Shown: positions 21,398-30,212 of the stretch, in pieces
Layout: each line of letters begins with the position of its first letter
Numbering within the stretch: position 1 is the first letter of the stretch
Source of the DNA: a virus
Reading direction: 5' to 3' (one strand)
Length of the DNA stretch: 47,788 bases
IMG/VR virus record: IMGVR_UViG_3300014914_000009
Location: 1-47,788 of that record
Notes under the pieces: model-generated
Told to the model about the DNA's origin: nothing
Databases searched by the model: none
The model's input: the letters and a program-made list of their open reading frames with translations, nothing else
Made by a program: the position numbers and the translations under genes

Positions 21398-24377
21398 CTA
21401 CGATTCTCTCTGCCGTGACTGGGCCGATGCGGTCCAGCTTCTGCATGCCCTCTACGCCAAGTTCCAGGATGTCAGCCGCACTTTCTACACCCTGAGCGCG
21501 TAGTGCTTCAGCGACTTTCTTACCAACGCCAGGAAGCGCCTCAAGATCCATCTTTGACATATCTGGCGGCGTCATGGGTTTTGGCGGCGGCATCTGCGAC
21601 TCTGGAATGGTTTTTGGCTTACGCAAACTTACCGGCGCGGGTGCGCGTACAATTGCGCTTTTTGGCGGACGGATCGGACGTGCAACCTCAAAAAGATGCG
21701 GCTGCGCTTCAATGTCCGAGCGATGCACAAGGAATTCTTCGCCGCCTCCGCGCATGCCGTATTTTGTGTGAGTAGCGCCGCCAACTACCATGTGCTGGCC
21801 TCTGTTAGGATGCAAATAACGAACTTTCAGGTAATCATCATCTTTCATATCAACCTCACTTTTTGAGCGTGGGCCCGGAACTTGCTTTCTGACGGGCACA
21901 CGTGCCGGAGATTTTCCACCGCAACCACCTGGACATGGCATAAGTTTTTCCCTTTCATATTTAGATTGCATGTAAGCGGCCAATTCTTTGAAGTTTTCGC
22001 GGCCATATTCTCTCCGCGATCCACTGTAGAACCGATAAACAAGCAACTCATCTTCAAGCCTATGATAACACTTGCCTGCACGCGCCATGCGGATATGATA
22101 ATCCCAATCCTCCCAGGATTTCATTTCCTCATCGAATCCGCCGATCTCTTTATGCCATTCTGTCGGTATCAGAGCCGTAACGTTGCACCAGATGTAAGGC
22201 TTCGGAAATGTCGGCTGTACCTGCGCCCGCTGGCAATCATAATCATGTGCCCTGTAGCCTATCACGGTCTCGCCTGTCTTTTCATCCCGATGATATATCC
22301 GCTCCTGCAAGCGCGGATCAAGTTTTGATATATCCCCGATGAAAGCCTTACCAATGTAATCGGAGTATATGATTGACTCTTTGCTCTGCCATGTCTCCAC
22401 CATATCATGTAGCGCATGCGGAAACAGCCAATCATCAGCGTCCAAAAACAACAGGAACGGAGCACGTGCGATGTTAGCGCCAGCGTTTCGGGCAGCGCCA
22501 GCGCCAGCAGGCGCCTTTTCCATTTGCACTTCGCGGATGAAAGGAAACGTGGTTCTGATGTAATCTTTATCCTCGTTCTCTTCTTCGGGCGGCGTGTCCC
22601 AGACCACAACAGCCTCCCACCGGCGCAGTGTTTGCGCGTCAAGCGAGTCAAGCGCGTTGATGATGGCTCCTGCATGACCTGGGCCAACCGGTATCACTAC
22701 CGATACCATAGGTTCATCATATTCCCGTGCCGGATGCGACCAGCGTTTAGGCTTTGCGACAGACGGAAGCGGATGCAGCTTATCTTTTGCCCACGGATGC
22801 CAGGCAAGCCAATCCACCTCTTTGTAATCCTTGTTTCCGCTTACGATCCCGCTCTGCCATGAGTAGATAAACAACGGCTTGGGTGATGCCTTCCTTGCGC
22901 CATAACCATAGGCGCCCATACGCGTCCAGAATTCGGCATCTTCAGAACCAGCCCCATGCGGAGCGTACCGCTGCCGAAATCCGCCAAGCCTGCGCCAGGC
23001 TTCCACGCGGAACACGCAGCATGTAGGCACCTGATTTTTCCGTTTTAGCTGCGCCTCAAAGTTGTACTCACCAGGCCATTCGGAATTGCCCTCTGAGCCG
23101 TCCGGCTTTATCCAGTGCAACCCGGTATAGGCAATACCAAGCGTCGGATCATTCTCAAGCTCACGTATGCAGAAGTCGGCGAATTGCGGTTCTATCGCAT
23201 CATCTGCGTCCAGACAACAAACATACTTGTAGCCAAGTTCATCTGCTCGTTTGATGCCGCGATTGCGAGCATGCGCCACGCCTGCATTTGGCTGATGGAT
23301 ATACTCTACCCGGTCATCAAGCGCCAGGATCTCCTGCATCCTCTCACTCGTGTTGTCGGTTGATCCGTCATCAACAACGATGACCTTTTTTACGTGCTCA
23401 GACGTTTGCGCAAGCGCTGATTTAACGGCCCGGCCTACTCTTTCAGCATGATTATAAGTCGGTATAATGATGGCAGTATCAGGATCTGGCGGTATAAGCA
23501 CGCGCTGATAGATACCGGCAACTTTTTCGCATGCGGCTTCCCACGTCCAGCGCTTCGCCATTTCACGCGCATTATCGCCAAGGATTCTCCGGTAGCGATA
23601 GCAGTAATCAAGCCCTTCTGCCAGATCGTCGTAATTTCCGGGCTCTGCCAGGTATCCGTTTACGCCATGCTCGATTAGCGTGACATTGCCGCCATTACGC
23701 CAGCCAAGCGTAGGCACTCCAGACGCCATCGCTTCCAGTACGCCAATGCCAAAAGTCTCTTTCGTCGTGCTGAGATAGACGCCCGCGCTCATGATAAGGC
23801 GCTTCATTTCATCATGCGGAAGTATGCCCTGCGGATGGACGTTATCCATCTCCTGGCTGGTCAGCGTCGTTATAAACTTGCGGTTCGGAAACCGCTTTGC
23901 AAGCTCTATCATAGGCGCGGGATCGCATACGTCTACCGCCCTGTTTTTATTCCATAGCACGTATTGGTCATTATTGGCATATTGCTGCCACGCTTCCCAG
24001 TCAATACCGTGACCCACAACGTCCGGCTTGAAGCGAAAGTCTCGCATGATCGTTTCAGCGACCCACTCGCTTGGAACAGTCACAGCGCGAGCGTGCCGAA
24101 TGGACTGTACAACGCTTTTATTTGTGTACCACTCCCAGGCCGCGCATTGGTAATCCGCACTCCAATAAAATCCGTGCACGTGAGCGACATCGGTATCACC
24201 GTCATATGTTCCAGCATGCACCGCCAGGAGATCAAAATCGGTGCGCTTTGTTTCCCGCGGAACCAGATCGATGCCGTAATCAGGCAGATGCTTGAAATAC
24301 GCCTCCAGCACGCGCTTGATGCCCGATTCTTCGGATTTCATCTCTGTGATGTGGGGAACCATGCGGACTCGAATCAT
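21363..24377 (-). CDS. Multi-domain glycosyltransferase (GT4-GT2-GT2) with C-terminal virion-like/HhH tail, 1004 aa
   Basis: A fusion protein. Residues 1-295 are a GT-B glycosyltransferase of the GT4 type, with the E-x7-E motif region ETFGIGVLEAMASG at 207-220. Residues 301-545 are a GT2 domain (IIIPTYNH, VVDDGST 334-340, LDADDA 389-394). Residues 557-810 are a second GT2 (VSVVIPVGPG, LDADDW 645-650). A CPGGCGG knuckle (815-821) follows, then a small beta domain (844-898), a Pro-rich link and a helix-hairpin-helix pair (about 943-1000, LEALPGVGKKVAEAL). The last 160 residues look like small phage head-tail proteins, not enzymes. It probably builds a glycan on a virion protein; acceptor unknown. 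Confidence 0.88.
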   Translation of the reverse strand: MIRVRMVPHITEMKSEESGIKRVLEAYFKHLPDYGIDLVPRETKRTDFDLLAVHAGTYDGDTDVAHVHGFYWSADYQCAAWEWYTNKSVVQSIRHARAVTVPSEWVAETIMRDFRFKPDVVGHGIDWEAWQQYANNDQYVLWNKNRAVDVCDPAPMIELAKRFPNRKFITTLTSQEMDNVHPQGILPHDEMKRLIMSAGVYLSTTKETFGIGVLEAMASGVPTLGWRNGGNVTLIEHGVNGYLAEPGNYDDLAEGLDYCYRYRRILGDNAREMAKRWTWEAACEKVAGIYQRVLIPPDPDTAIIIPTYNHAERVGRAVKSALAQTSEHVKKVIVVDDGSTDNTSERMQEILALDDRVEYIHQPNAGVAHARNRGIKRADELGYKYVCCLDADDAIEPQFADFCIRELENDPTLGIAYTGLHWIKPDGSEGNSEWPGEYNFEAQLKRKNQVPTCCVFRVEAWRRLGGFRQRYAPHGAGSEDAEFWTRMGAYGYGARKASPKPLFIYSWQSGIVSGNKDYKEVDWLAWHPWAKDKLHPLPSVAKPKRWSHPAREYDEPMVSVVIPVGPGHAGAIINALDSLDAQTLRRWEAVVVWDTPPEEENEDKDYIRTTFPFIREVQMEKAPAGAGAARNAGANIARAPFLLFLDADDWLFPHALHDMVETWQSKESIIYSDYIGKAFIGDISKLDPRLQERIYHRDEKTGETVIGYRAHDYDCQRAQVQPTFPKPYIWCNVTALIPTEWHKEIGGFDEEMKSWEDWDYHIRMARAGKCYHRLEDELLVYRFYSGSRREYGRENFKELAAYMQSKYEREKLMPCPGGCGGKSPARVPVRKQVPGPRSKSEVDMKDDDYLKVRYLHPNRGQHMVVGGATHTKYGMRGGGEEFLVHRSDIEAQPHLFEVARPIRPPKSAIVRAPAPVSLRKPKTIPESQMPPPKPMTPPDMSKMDLEALPGVGKKVAEALRAQGVESAADILELGVEGMQKLDRIGPVTAERIVDAIHRLSSISS

Positions 24378-24553
24378 TTTTCAACCTCAAAAATTATTAT
24401 GCTAAGAGCAATGGCCGCAATCATAATTCCCATCAATTGCCATGCGACAATTGGCGATTTGTCGTAAAGATTAGATGCCCCAGCAATTGCAAATAAGTTA
24501 TAAATCAAAAGCCCCACAATTGCACAAGAGACCGATAGTGCTTTTTTATACAT
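24374..24553 (-). CDS. Two-span membrane protein, 59 aa
   Basis: A 59-residue protein with two hydrophobic helices (about residues 4-24 and 36-55) and short charged ends (MYKKA, FEVEK). It overlaps the aminotransferase stop (TGATG) and the glycosyltransferase start (ATGA), so it is translated with them. It is too short for a flippase or polymerase. It may help hold the glycosylation enzymes at the membrane. No family recognised. Confidence 0.7.
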   Translation of the reverse strand: MYKKALSVSCAIVGLLIYNLFAIAGASNLYDKSPIVAWQLMGIMIAAIALSIIIFEVEK

Positions 24554-25647
24554 CACTCAAACCTCCTGATCTCATAAGCGATCTTCTCGACCTCTGCCAA
24601 ACCCATGAACGGATGTAGCGGTAGGCTCAATTCCTGTTCTGAGAACCGTTCGGCTACCGGAAATTCGTCAGACTTCCAGGCATTGCGATATGCCGCGCTG
24701 TGATGGCATGCCACAGGATAGTGCATGGATGTATCAACGCCCTGTCGTCTTAGATATGCCCGCAGATCGTCCCGGCGCTCGCTCAGGATCGGAAATACAT
24801 GCCACACCGGATCTGAGCACGGATTGATCTTCGGAAGCTCGATAAATTCAATGTCGCTCATAAGTTCTATATAACGCTGCGCCAGACGCGCGCGTCTGGC
24901 GTTCCAATTGTCGAGATACTCCAGCTTCACGCGCAGAAATGCAGCTTGCAGCGGATCCATCCTGAAATTGTGCCCCAGATAGTAATGATTAAAACGATGA
25001 ATTCTGCCCACGTCTCGTAGCGCACGCGCCCGCTTTGCAATATCGTGGCTATCGGTTGTGATAGCACCGCCCTCGCCAAATCCGCCCAGATTCTTTGTCG
25101 GATAGAACGACCAGCAAGTAGCATCGCCGAACTGGGCCACGTTGCGCCCGTTGTATTTTGCACCATGCGCCTGCGCACCATCGCTGATGACATAAAGCCC
25201 ATGATTGTCGGCCATCTCGCAGACCTCATCCATCAAGGCCGGAAAACCATACATATGCACAGGTAGTATGACTTTTGTCATACCGTCAACATGCAATTTG
25301 TCAATCTTGCCCACGACATAACCGCTGGTTGGTTCCACTGGCTGAAGCATCATCCCGGCATGCGTAACCGCCAGCCACGTCGATATATGCGTATGTGTTG
25401 GTACAATGGCGATTGATCTGCTCTTTTCGCCTCCGGCCACAGATTCAAGCGCAAGCTGTAGCGCAGCCATTCCAGACCCTACCGCAACGCAATGCGTCGT
25501 GCCACAGTATTTAGCCCATTCATCTTCAAAGGCAGCGACTTCAGGGCCGCCAACATAAACGCCAGACTGCATGACTCTACTGTAGGCTGCGTCCAGCTCA
25601 GGTCTCAGCGCGTCATAGTGCGAACGGAGCGAAAGGTATTTGATCAT
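24553..25647 (-). CDS. DegT/DnrJ/EryC1 aminotransferase, FdtB/QdtB-like, 364 aa
   Basis: A PLP-dependent sugar aminotransferase of the DegT/DnrJ family at full length. Seen are VGSGMAALQLAL (phosphate-binding region), DGAQAHGA (Asp contacting PLP nitrogen) and the PLP-lysine segment YPTKNLGGFGEGG. With the neighbouring ketoisomerase it would turn dTDP-3-keto-6-deoxyhexose into a 3-amino-3,6-dideoxyhexose, as FdtA/FdtB or QdtA/QdtB do. The precursor dTDP-4-keto-6-deoxyglucose would have to come from host RmlA/RmlB, as neither is encoded here. ATG at 25647 overlaps the isomerase stop. Confidence 0.88.
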   Translation of the reverse strand: MIKYLSLRSHYDALRPELDAAYSRVMQSGVYVGGPEVAAFEDEWAKYCGTTHCVAVGSGMAALQLALESVAGGEKSRSIAIVPTHTHISTWLAVTHAGMMLQPVEPTSGYVVGKIDKLHVDGMTKVILPVHMYGFPALMDEVCEMADNHGLYVISDGAQAHGAKYNGRNVAQFGDATCWSFYPTKNLGGFGEGGAITTDSHDIAKRARALRDVGRIHRFNHYYLGHNFRMDPLQAAFLRVKLEYLDNWNARRARLAQRYIELMSDIEFIELPKINPCSDPVWHVFPILSERRDDLRAYLRRQGVDTSMHYPVACHHSAAYRNAWKSDEFPVAERFSEQELSLPLHPFMGLAEVEKIAYEIRRFE

Positions 25648-26042
25648 ACCGCCTCCAGGATCTTCCATAATTCATCTCTTGAATTTATATACCCATCAGG
25701 ATCATACTCATGCGATGCCAGACAAACGATAGTGGTGTCTTTCCCGCCATACACTGTGCGCCAGGCAAGCGGCGGTATATATAGGGCCAGATTTAGATCG
25801 TCGAATATGACTTGTTCAATATCAGTGGGCGAATACTCGATTTCGAAACGCGCGATGCCACTGGTCAGAAAGAACAGTTGTTCACATTCGCGCAAAGCAT
25901 GGTCTCCGCGGGACATAATTGGATCAAACAGCGATAAAACAAATACTCGTTTAGGCCGGAATGGAAGCTGCTCCATGATCTCGATTCGGCCGCGTGGGTC
26001 ATAGATGTTTTTCGTTTCGATGAGATAGTGTCTTTTTGTCAA
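25644..26042 (-). CDS. FdtA/QdtA-like dTDP-sugar 3,4-ketoisomerase (WxcM-type cupin), 132 aa
   Basis: A 132-residue small cupin of the FdtA/QdtA/WxcM kind. Family features are the N-terminal DPRGRIEIMEQLPFRPKRVFVLS, the loop RGDHALRE, 'EQLFFLTSGIARFEIE', IPPLAWRTV and the closing YDPDGYINSRDE. It would convert dTDP-4-keto-6-deoxyglucose to the 3-keto sugar for the adjacent aminotransferase. In characterised members the loop reads RGxHAHK with two catalytic His. Here the second His is Leu, so stereochemistry or activity may differ. It overlaps both neighbours by four bases. Confidence 0.85.
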   Translation of the reverse strand: MTKRHYLIETKNIYDPRGRIEIMEQLPFRPKRVFVLSLFDPIMSRGDHALRECEQLFFLTSGIARFEIEYSPTDIEQVIFDDLNLALYIPPLAWRTVYGGKDTTIVCLASHEYDPDGYINSRDELWKILEAV

Positions 26043-26782
26043 TTCAGTGCACCTCTCTTCCAGCTACGCATAATAATTTTAGCATTGATTTCACGCTCAA
26101 TCCGCTCATAGTCACCATCCAGCGGCCTGCCATGCAGCACCTTGACTTTGTAACTCGCAAAGCCGCCGAAACCCCAGCGGCAATTATACTCCGATGGCAG
26201 TATACCAAGGCGCACGTGCGGCGAGTGGTATAGAGCATGTCGAAGCGCAGGCTGATCGTTTTCGCCAAAACTGGCCGCGTGCTGTAGAAAATGGTTCATC
26301 CAAAGGTCAAAAAGCGCGGCTATGCAACCCGAATTCCTGAAGGCGTTTACCCCAATGTTGATCTCAGGGAATGCTGGCGGTACGGTCTGGCGCACTCGCG
26401 GGCGCGTAATGCGTCCGGGCGCGTGCGCTCCAAGGAAGTCAAATCCAGCATCAAGCATGCTGAATAGATCCGTGATGTTATCGCAAATATAGGTGTCCGA
26501 ATCAAGATAAAGTATCTGCTCTACATCTATGAAATTGAGCACAAGACTAAAGTATCGCGTTGAGTCCAGGAACCAGTTATCAGGATGTTCGCGCTCTGGC
26601 AACCTCACTACCTCATCAAACTGCTTATGGTTGGCATCAAACCACGATTGCGATGGCGGAAAATCCGGCGTAAAGAGATAAGTGCGAATTCCAGGATTAT
26701 GACGCCGGAAGCTCGCCGCACTCACGGCTGCCTCATCGTGATAGGTCGTGATCCAGATTGCAGCTTTAGAATGCTGGCTCAT
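26039..26782 (-). CDS. GT-A fold glycosyltransferase (DxD), 247 aa
   Basis: A 247-residue nucleotide-sugar transferase with a GT-A fold. The metal/nucleotide-binding DxD is in ILYLDSDTYICDN, and INIGVNAFRNS and EYNCRWGFGG follow as in GT8-like or 'nucleotide-diphospho-sugar transferase' families. N-terminal KAAIWITTYHDEAAVSAASF is the first Rossmann strand and helix. It overlaps neighbours by four bases on each side. Donor and acceptor sugars unknown. Confidence 0.83.
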   Translation of the reverse strand: MSQHSKAAIWITTYHDEAAVSAASFRRHNPGIRTYLFTPDFPPSQSWFDANHKQFDEVVRLPEREHPDNWFLDSTRYFSLVLNFIDVEQILYLDSDTYICDNITDLFSMLDAGFDFLGAHAPGRITRPRVRQTVPPAFPEINIGVNAFRNSGCIAALFDLWMNHFLQHAASFGENDQPALRHALYHSPHVRLGILPSEYNCRWGFGGFASYKVKVLHGRPLDGDYERIEREINAKIIMRSWKRGALN

Positions 26783-27399
26783 ACTTTATCCTTTCGCTTC
26801 CACGCCCACACGCCGCCCGGCATGACCTGAGGCCCAATCCAGCCGCCATCGTCTGCAAGGCATTTCTCCAGCGTCCTGGAGCCAAGCTGCTGATCAAATG
26901 TATCGTGCATCGCCAGAAAGCCACCGGGCAAAACCCGCTCGCGCCATCCGTAGAGATCAGCGACAACCCTCGCCATGACGCCTAGATCCCACACTATCAA
27001 GGATACTAAATCCGGCCATTTTTTCGCCATCTTGCGCGCATCGCCCTGGCGTATGGTCACATCAGCGCGCAGAAATCGCAGATTAGAGCGCGCAATCTTG
27101 AGATTGTCCGCAACATATTCTTCATTCGCCCATCCTTTGCGCTTGAGAAAATCGTCGATTGTGTATACACGATGTATATACTTATCGCTTCCCCACCACA
27201 GCGCGAAGGCTCCAAGGCCACGATAAGTCCCAAGCTCAACGATTGTTCCAGCAGGAGCTGCTCTTGCCAGGCTCGCGAATGTCTGGAATTTCTTTGCTCG
27301 CGCCTTTGGCATACGAGATATAGCGCTCAGGATCTCGATTAGCCCAGGCTCCTCGCGATACTCTACGATTTCTTCTGGAACGCTATCAGCCTTTGGCAC
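26779..27399 (-). CDS. Class I SAM-dependent methyltransferase, 206 aa
   Basis: A 206-residue methyltransferase with motif I TIVELGTYRGLGA (SAM binding), the acidic end of strand two (VYTIDDFLKRKGW), and the post-motif strand SLIVWDLGVMARVV followed by LPGGFLAMHDTF. It resembles the Methyltransf_24 group, often O-methylating sugars. It overlaps the next upstream methyltransferase by 37 bases, so its true start could be a little further in, for instance Met30. Sugar methylation in the glycan island is inferred from context. Confidence 0.82.
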   Translation of the reverse strand: MPKADSVPEEIVEYREEPGLIEILSAISRMPKARAKKFQTFASLARAAPAGTIVELGTYRGLGAFALWWGSDKYIHRVYTIDDFLKRKGWANEEYVADNLKIARSNLRFLRADVTIRQGDARKMAKKWPDLVSLIVWDLGVMARVVADLYGWRERVLPGGFLAMHDTFDQQLGSRTLEKCLADDGGWIGPQVMPGGVWAWKRKDKV

Positions 27400-27923
27400 C
27401 TTGCGATCTCCTCGTATTCGTCATGTTTCTCAAGCCAGTCTCGCACAGCATGGGCTACTCGGCCTTTGATATGCGCCGGTATCGGGTCCTCGATGTAATC
27501 ATGCAGCGCCAGAATGCCGCCGGGCTTTATTTTATCAGCCCATATATACAAATCCTGACTGACGCCTTCATAACGATGGTCTCCGTCGATGAAGAGCATG
27601 TCGCATTCCCAGTTCATCGGCCACCAAAGACCAATATCCTGAGAACGCCCAAGAGCGCGTACAACCTGTCTATGATCCAATTCCGCACGCTCTACGTTTG
27701 CGCGTTCTTCTGGTCTCTCGCCAATGTCGATTGATAGGATGAATGCCAGTGGCCGCTCCTCAAGCATCGCAACAGTTGAACAACCACGCTCCGCGCCAAT
27801 CTGAATGATTGTTGGAGTGTACGGCAATTCACGAACAAGCTCCTTGAGCGCGTCCACTTCTTCATGGCTCATCGGGTTCGGATCATCGCCTGCAAGATCA
27901 TGTGCCGTAAGTTTCTTGGTCAT
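27363..27923 (-). CDS. Class I SAM-dependent methyltransferase (CmcI/Methyltransf_24-like), 186 aa
   Basis: A second, distinct methyltransferase of 186 residues. Motif I is TIIQIGAERGCST, followed by LSIDIGE and the typical MLFIDGDHRYEGVSQDL with metal-binding-like acidic residues, then KPGGILALHDY. The FIDGDH...LHD pattern is that of CmcI-like and macrocin-O-methyltransferase-type sugar methylases. It overlaps the sulfotransferase stop by four bases. Two different methyltransferases suggest at least two methylation sites on the glycan. Confidence 0.84.
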   Translation of the reverse strand: MTKKLTAHDLAGDDPNPMSHEEVDALKELVRELPYTPTIIQIGAERGCSTVAMLEERPLAFILSIDIGERPEERANVERAELDHRQVVRALGRSQDIGLWWPMNWECDMLFIDGDHRYEGVSQDLYIWADKIKPGGILALHDYIEDPIPAHIKGRVAHAVRDWLEKHDEYEEIARCQRLIAFQKKS

Positions 27924-28675
27924 AGTTCCTCCGGTAGATCCTTCATCCAGGATGAATCTTTCTCATATCCGTAGCGCCTGAGATGCGTGCCAAGGTGAAG
28001 TTCCACAAGCTGCGCCTGTCGCCGATTGAAATACTCCGGCCAGTGACCAGCGCGACCTTTCCAAAGATGCGATTTTTGGACGCCTTTACCATATGGCAGA
28101 TCATCAGTAATCGTTGCCTTGCGGTTTTTGAAAGACTGCCTGCGCACTACGCGGGAAATTTTATGCGCAGGAACAACATTAAGACGATGACAAAGTTTTC
28201 GCATCATTGCTTCGGTATCGGACAATAAATCCTCGTACCGCACAAGCACATAAGGCAAATCGGCCGCGTGCCATTCCGCGTAGAAATCGCCCAGCGGTCC
28301 GTGCACTCTAATCGGATTGTCGCCAAAGATCATTGCCTGCAATGCATCATCCAAACTCTTACGTTGCCAATAGTGCATGACGCTCAGGGCCACATCCCGC
28401 GGATCGCGCACAATCAAAACGATCCGCTCGCCGCCGTAATACCTAGTACAAATACGATATGCGCTTGGCATAAATTTGCCCATGTCCTCTTTGGCGATCC
28501 TAAGATGAAGCTGGCGCACAACGAACGGGCCCGATCTGTCAAGACCTTCCTCGCCCAGCGGATGCGCACCCAAATAGCCTGTCACTGGCGAATTCAGCGC
28601 ATCGCCAAGCAAGCGTGAGATCCATGTATTGCCGGAGCGCGGCCAGCCTACCACCAGGATGTCATTAGCTGCCAT
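27920..28675 (-). CDS. PAPS-dependent sulfotransferase, 251 aa
   Basis: A 251-residue cytosolic-type sulfotransferase. The 5'-phosphosulfate loop is VGWPRSGNTWISRLL near residue 10, the 3'-phosphate motif is IVLIVRDPRDVALS near residue 85, and the C-terminal PAPS-binding loop is LWKGRAGHW near residue 205. It transfers sulfate from host-made PAPS to an acceptor, most likely a sugar of the phage glycan given the flanking glycosyltransferases. Its ends overlap both neighbours. Sulfotransferases are unusual in phage glycan islands. Confidence 0.9.
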   Translation of the reverse strand: MAANDILVVGWPRSGNTWISRLLGDALNSPVTGYLGAHPLGEEGLDRSGPFVVRQLHLRIAKEDMGKFMPSAYRICTRYYGGERIVLIVRDPRDVALSVMHYWQRKSLDDALQAMIFGDNPIRVHGPLGDFYAEWHAADLPYVLVRYEDLLSDTEAMMRKLCHRLNVVPAHKISRVVRRQSFKNRKATITDDLPYGKGVQKSHLWKGRAGHWPEYFNRRQAQLVELHLGTHLRRYGYEKDSSWMKDLPEEL

Positions 28676-29511
28676 TATCGAAAATACTCCTTGTGCTCAT
28701 CATAAATCCTGTTTTCCGTCCAGGCAAATTCCTGTGCCGCAATCAAGTTGTTTTTGACGGCATCGCTCCTTGCTCGATAGTCCGCAATTCCTGAACCAAT
28801 CGCAGACAGAATTCGCTCCAGATGTTCAATGCTGTGAAAGTTGATTATGCCATCCATGTCGAAGTATTCTGCCAGCCGCCACGCGCCCCAGTATATCGGC
28901 ACGCATCCACACAGCATGGCGTCAATGAGTTTCTCCGAGAAGTACAGCGGCATCTTGATCGACTCGACCACGATGCAATAGCGATAGTGCTTCAGCGCGT
29001 CCCACTTGTTCGCCACAGGATTAATCTCGCGCCCATAGACATCAATCTGATCTGACAATGCGCTGGCAATGTCGTGCCGGAAAGCGTGACCAACGGCACG
29101 CTTTTTTTGCGATACAAACATGCAGACCGTGCGAGTCTTTTCGTGCATTCCCCAATGCGCCGGTCTGATCCATGTCCCGCCATGCAGCGCGAGTTTGAAT
29201 CGTGTATCACCGCAACTTAACAGCGCTTCATCATAAGTGAAGATAGCGTCAAACAGGTTTCTACGACTGGCGACGTACTGATAAGGCCACGTTTGGAGAC
29301 TTGGCGGCTCCCAAAGCCATGCGACCTTTCGAGGGTGAAAATCTGTATGCGCCTGGTGCAAAGTCCAGTTAGTGTACCAAGTGTAAATCGAGTTACAAGA
29401 ATTGTCGCGGCACCACTTGAAACGTTGAGGATGTCTGCCAGCATTCTCGCCACCTGCGCTTGACGGCTGGCCCGGAAAACAAGCGTCGATGAGCCTTACT
29501 CTGGTATCCAT
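28675..29511 (-). CDS. GT10 fucosyltransferase-like glycosyltransferase, 278 aa
   Basis: A 278-residue protein with the C-terminal donor-binding signature of family GT10 (alpha-1,3-fucosyltransferases): 'YRYCIVVESIKMPLYFSEKLIDAMLCGCVPIYWGA' at about residues 175-210. The N-terminal half has the acceptor-side Rossmann features (VAWLWEPP, DAIFTYDEALL). It may transfer fucose or the 3-amino-dideoxy sugar made by the neighbouring enzymes, as the donor pocket is similar. It shares one base with the sulfotransferase start and overlaps the next gene by 16 bases. Confidence 0.83.
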   Translation of the reverse strand: MDTRVRLIDACFPGQPSSAGGENAGRHPQRFKWCRDNSCNSIYTWYTNWTLHQAHTDFHPRKVAWLWEPPSLQTWPYQYVASRRNLFDAIFTYDEALLSCGDTRFKLALHGGTWIRPAHWGMHEKTRTVCMFVSQKKRAVGHAFRHDIASALSDQIDVYGREINPVANKWDALKHYRYCIVVESIKMPLYFSEKLIDAMLCGCVPIYWGAWRLAEYFDMDGIINFHSIEHLERILSAIGSGIADYRARSDAVKNNLIAAQEFAWTENRIYDEHKEYFR

Positions 29512-30203
29512 CGTCTCTCCCGCAGATACTGTAGGTGCTGTTCGTCGATCTTATCGAGGTTTTTCAAGTCCTTCGGATCGCCGCCCTGGCAAACGTTAGC
29601 ATAGCGCACAGGACACTGACGCGTACCAACTACGCGCAGATCCTTTCGATCATGCAGCGCAGCGCTTATCTGCAACTCCACCTCCCACGGCGATAGTCCT
29701 GTCCGCATGATAGACAGCAGATGGTTACGATTCCAGATCGCAGCCTGTAGACTCATTTGATATGGCGATGTCGGCGGCGTCTCAACCATGTCATAATGCC
29801 CGTATGACCCAATGTCATACTTGTCCCCGGCGAAAAAACGGTCATCAGTAAGGTCGATCCTGAGCACATCAGGATGCTCTCGCCCGTACTGCGCAAGCGT
29901 CTGGATGCCATGATGATCAACGGTCCGGCAAAGCCAGTAGTCGTCCAGGAGCAAAACGAACTGATCCATCCTGAGGTTCTCCATAGCAACGATGAAGCCG
30001 TTCGACCACTTCTCCTTTGGCAGCGGCCTGTCACCGTTCATCGAATGGCAATGGAAATTGTTCGGCAACGAGAACTTCGGCAACACGTCAGAAACAAGAT
30101 ACACTTCCTGAAGTGATGACCAATAGATGTTGAACAGGTATGCAAACGGCGAAATTGTCCACAGGTATTTCTCGGATGTCATCACTACAACGGGAACGCT
30201 CAT
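29496..30203 (-). CDS. GT-A-like glycosyltransferase, first gene of the glycosylation island, 235 aa
   Basis: A 235-residue glycosyltransferase-like protein. It starts VPVVVMTSEKYLWTISPFAYLFN and has the acidic strand end QFVLLLDDYWLCR in the place of a DxD motif, then 'SPYQMSLQAAIWNRNHLL', which recalls acceptor-loop regions of GT-A enzymes. It leads the nine-gene island. Its ATG lies 9 bases behind a T-run that closes a terminator-like hairpin in the leader. Substrate unknown. Confidence 0.75.
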   Translation of the reverse strand: MSVPVVVMTSEKYLWTISPFAYLFNIYWSSLQEVYLVSDVLPKFSLPNNFHCHSMNGDRPLPKEKWSNGFIVAMENLRMDQFVLLLDDYWLCRTVDHHGIQTLAQYGREHPDVLRIDLTDDRFFAGDKYDIGSYGHYDMVETPPTSPYQMSLQAAIWNRNHLLSIMRTGLSPWEVELQISAALHDRKDLRVVGTRQCPVRYANVCQGGDPKDLKNLDKIDEQHLQYLRERRWIPE

Positions 30204-30212
30204 ATCACCTCA

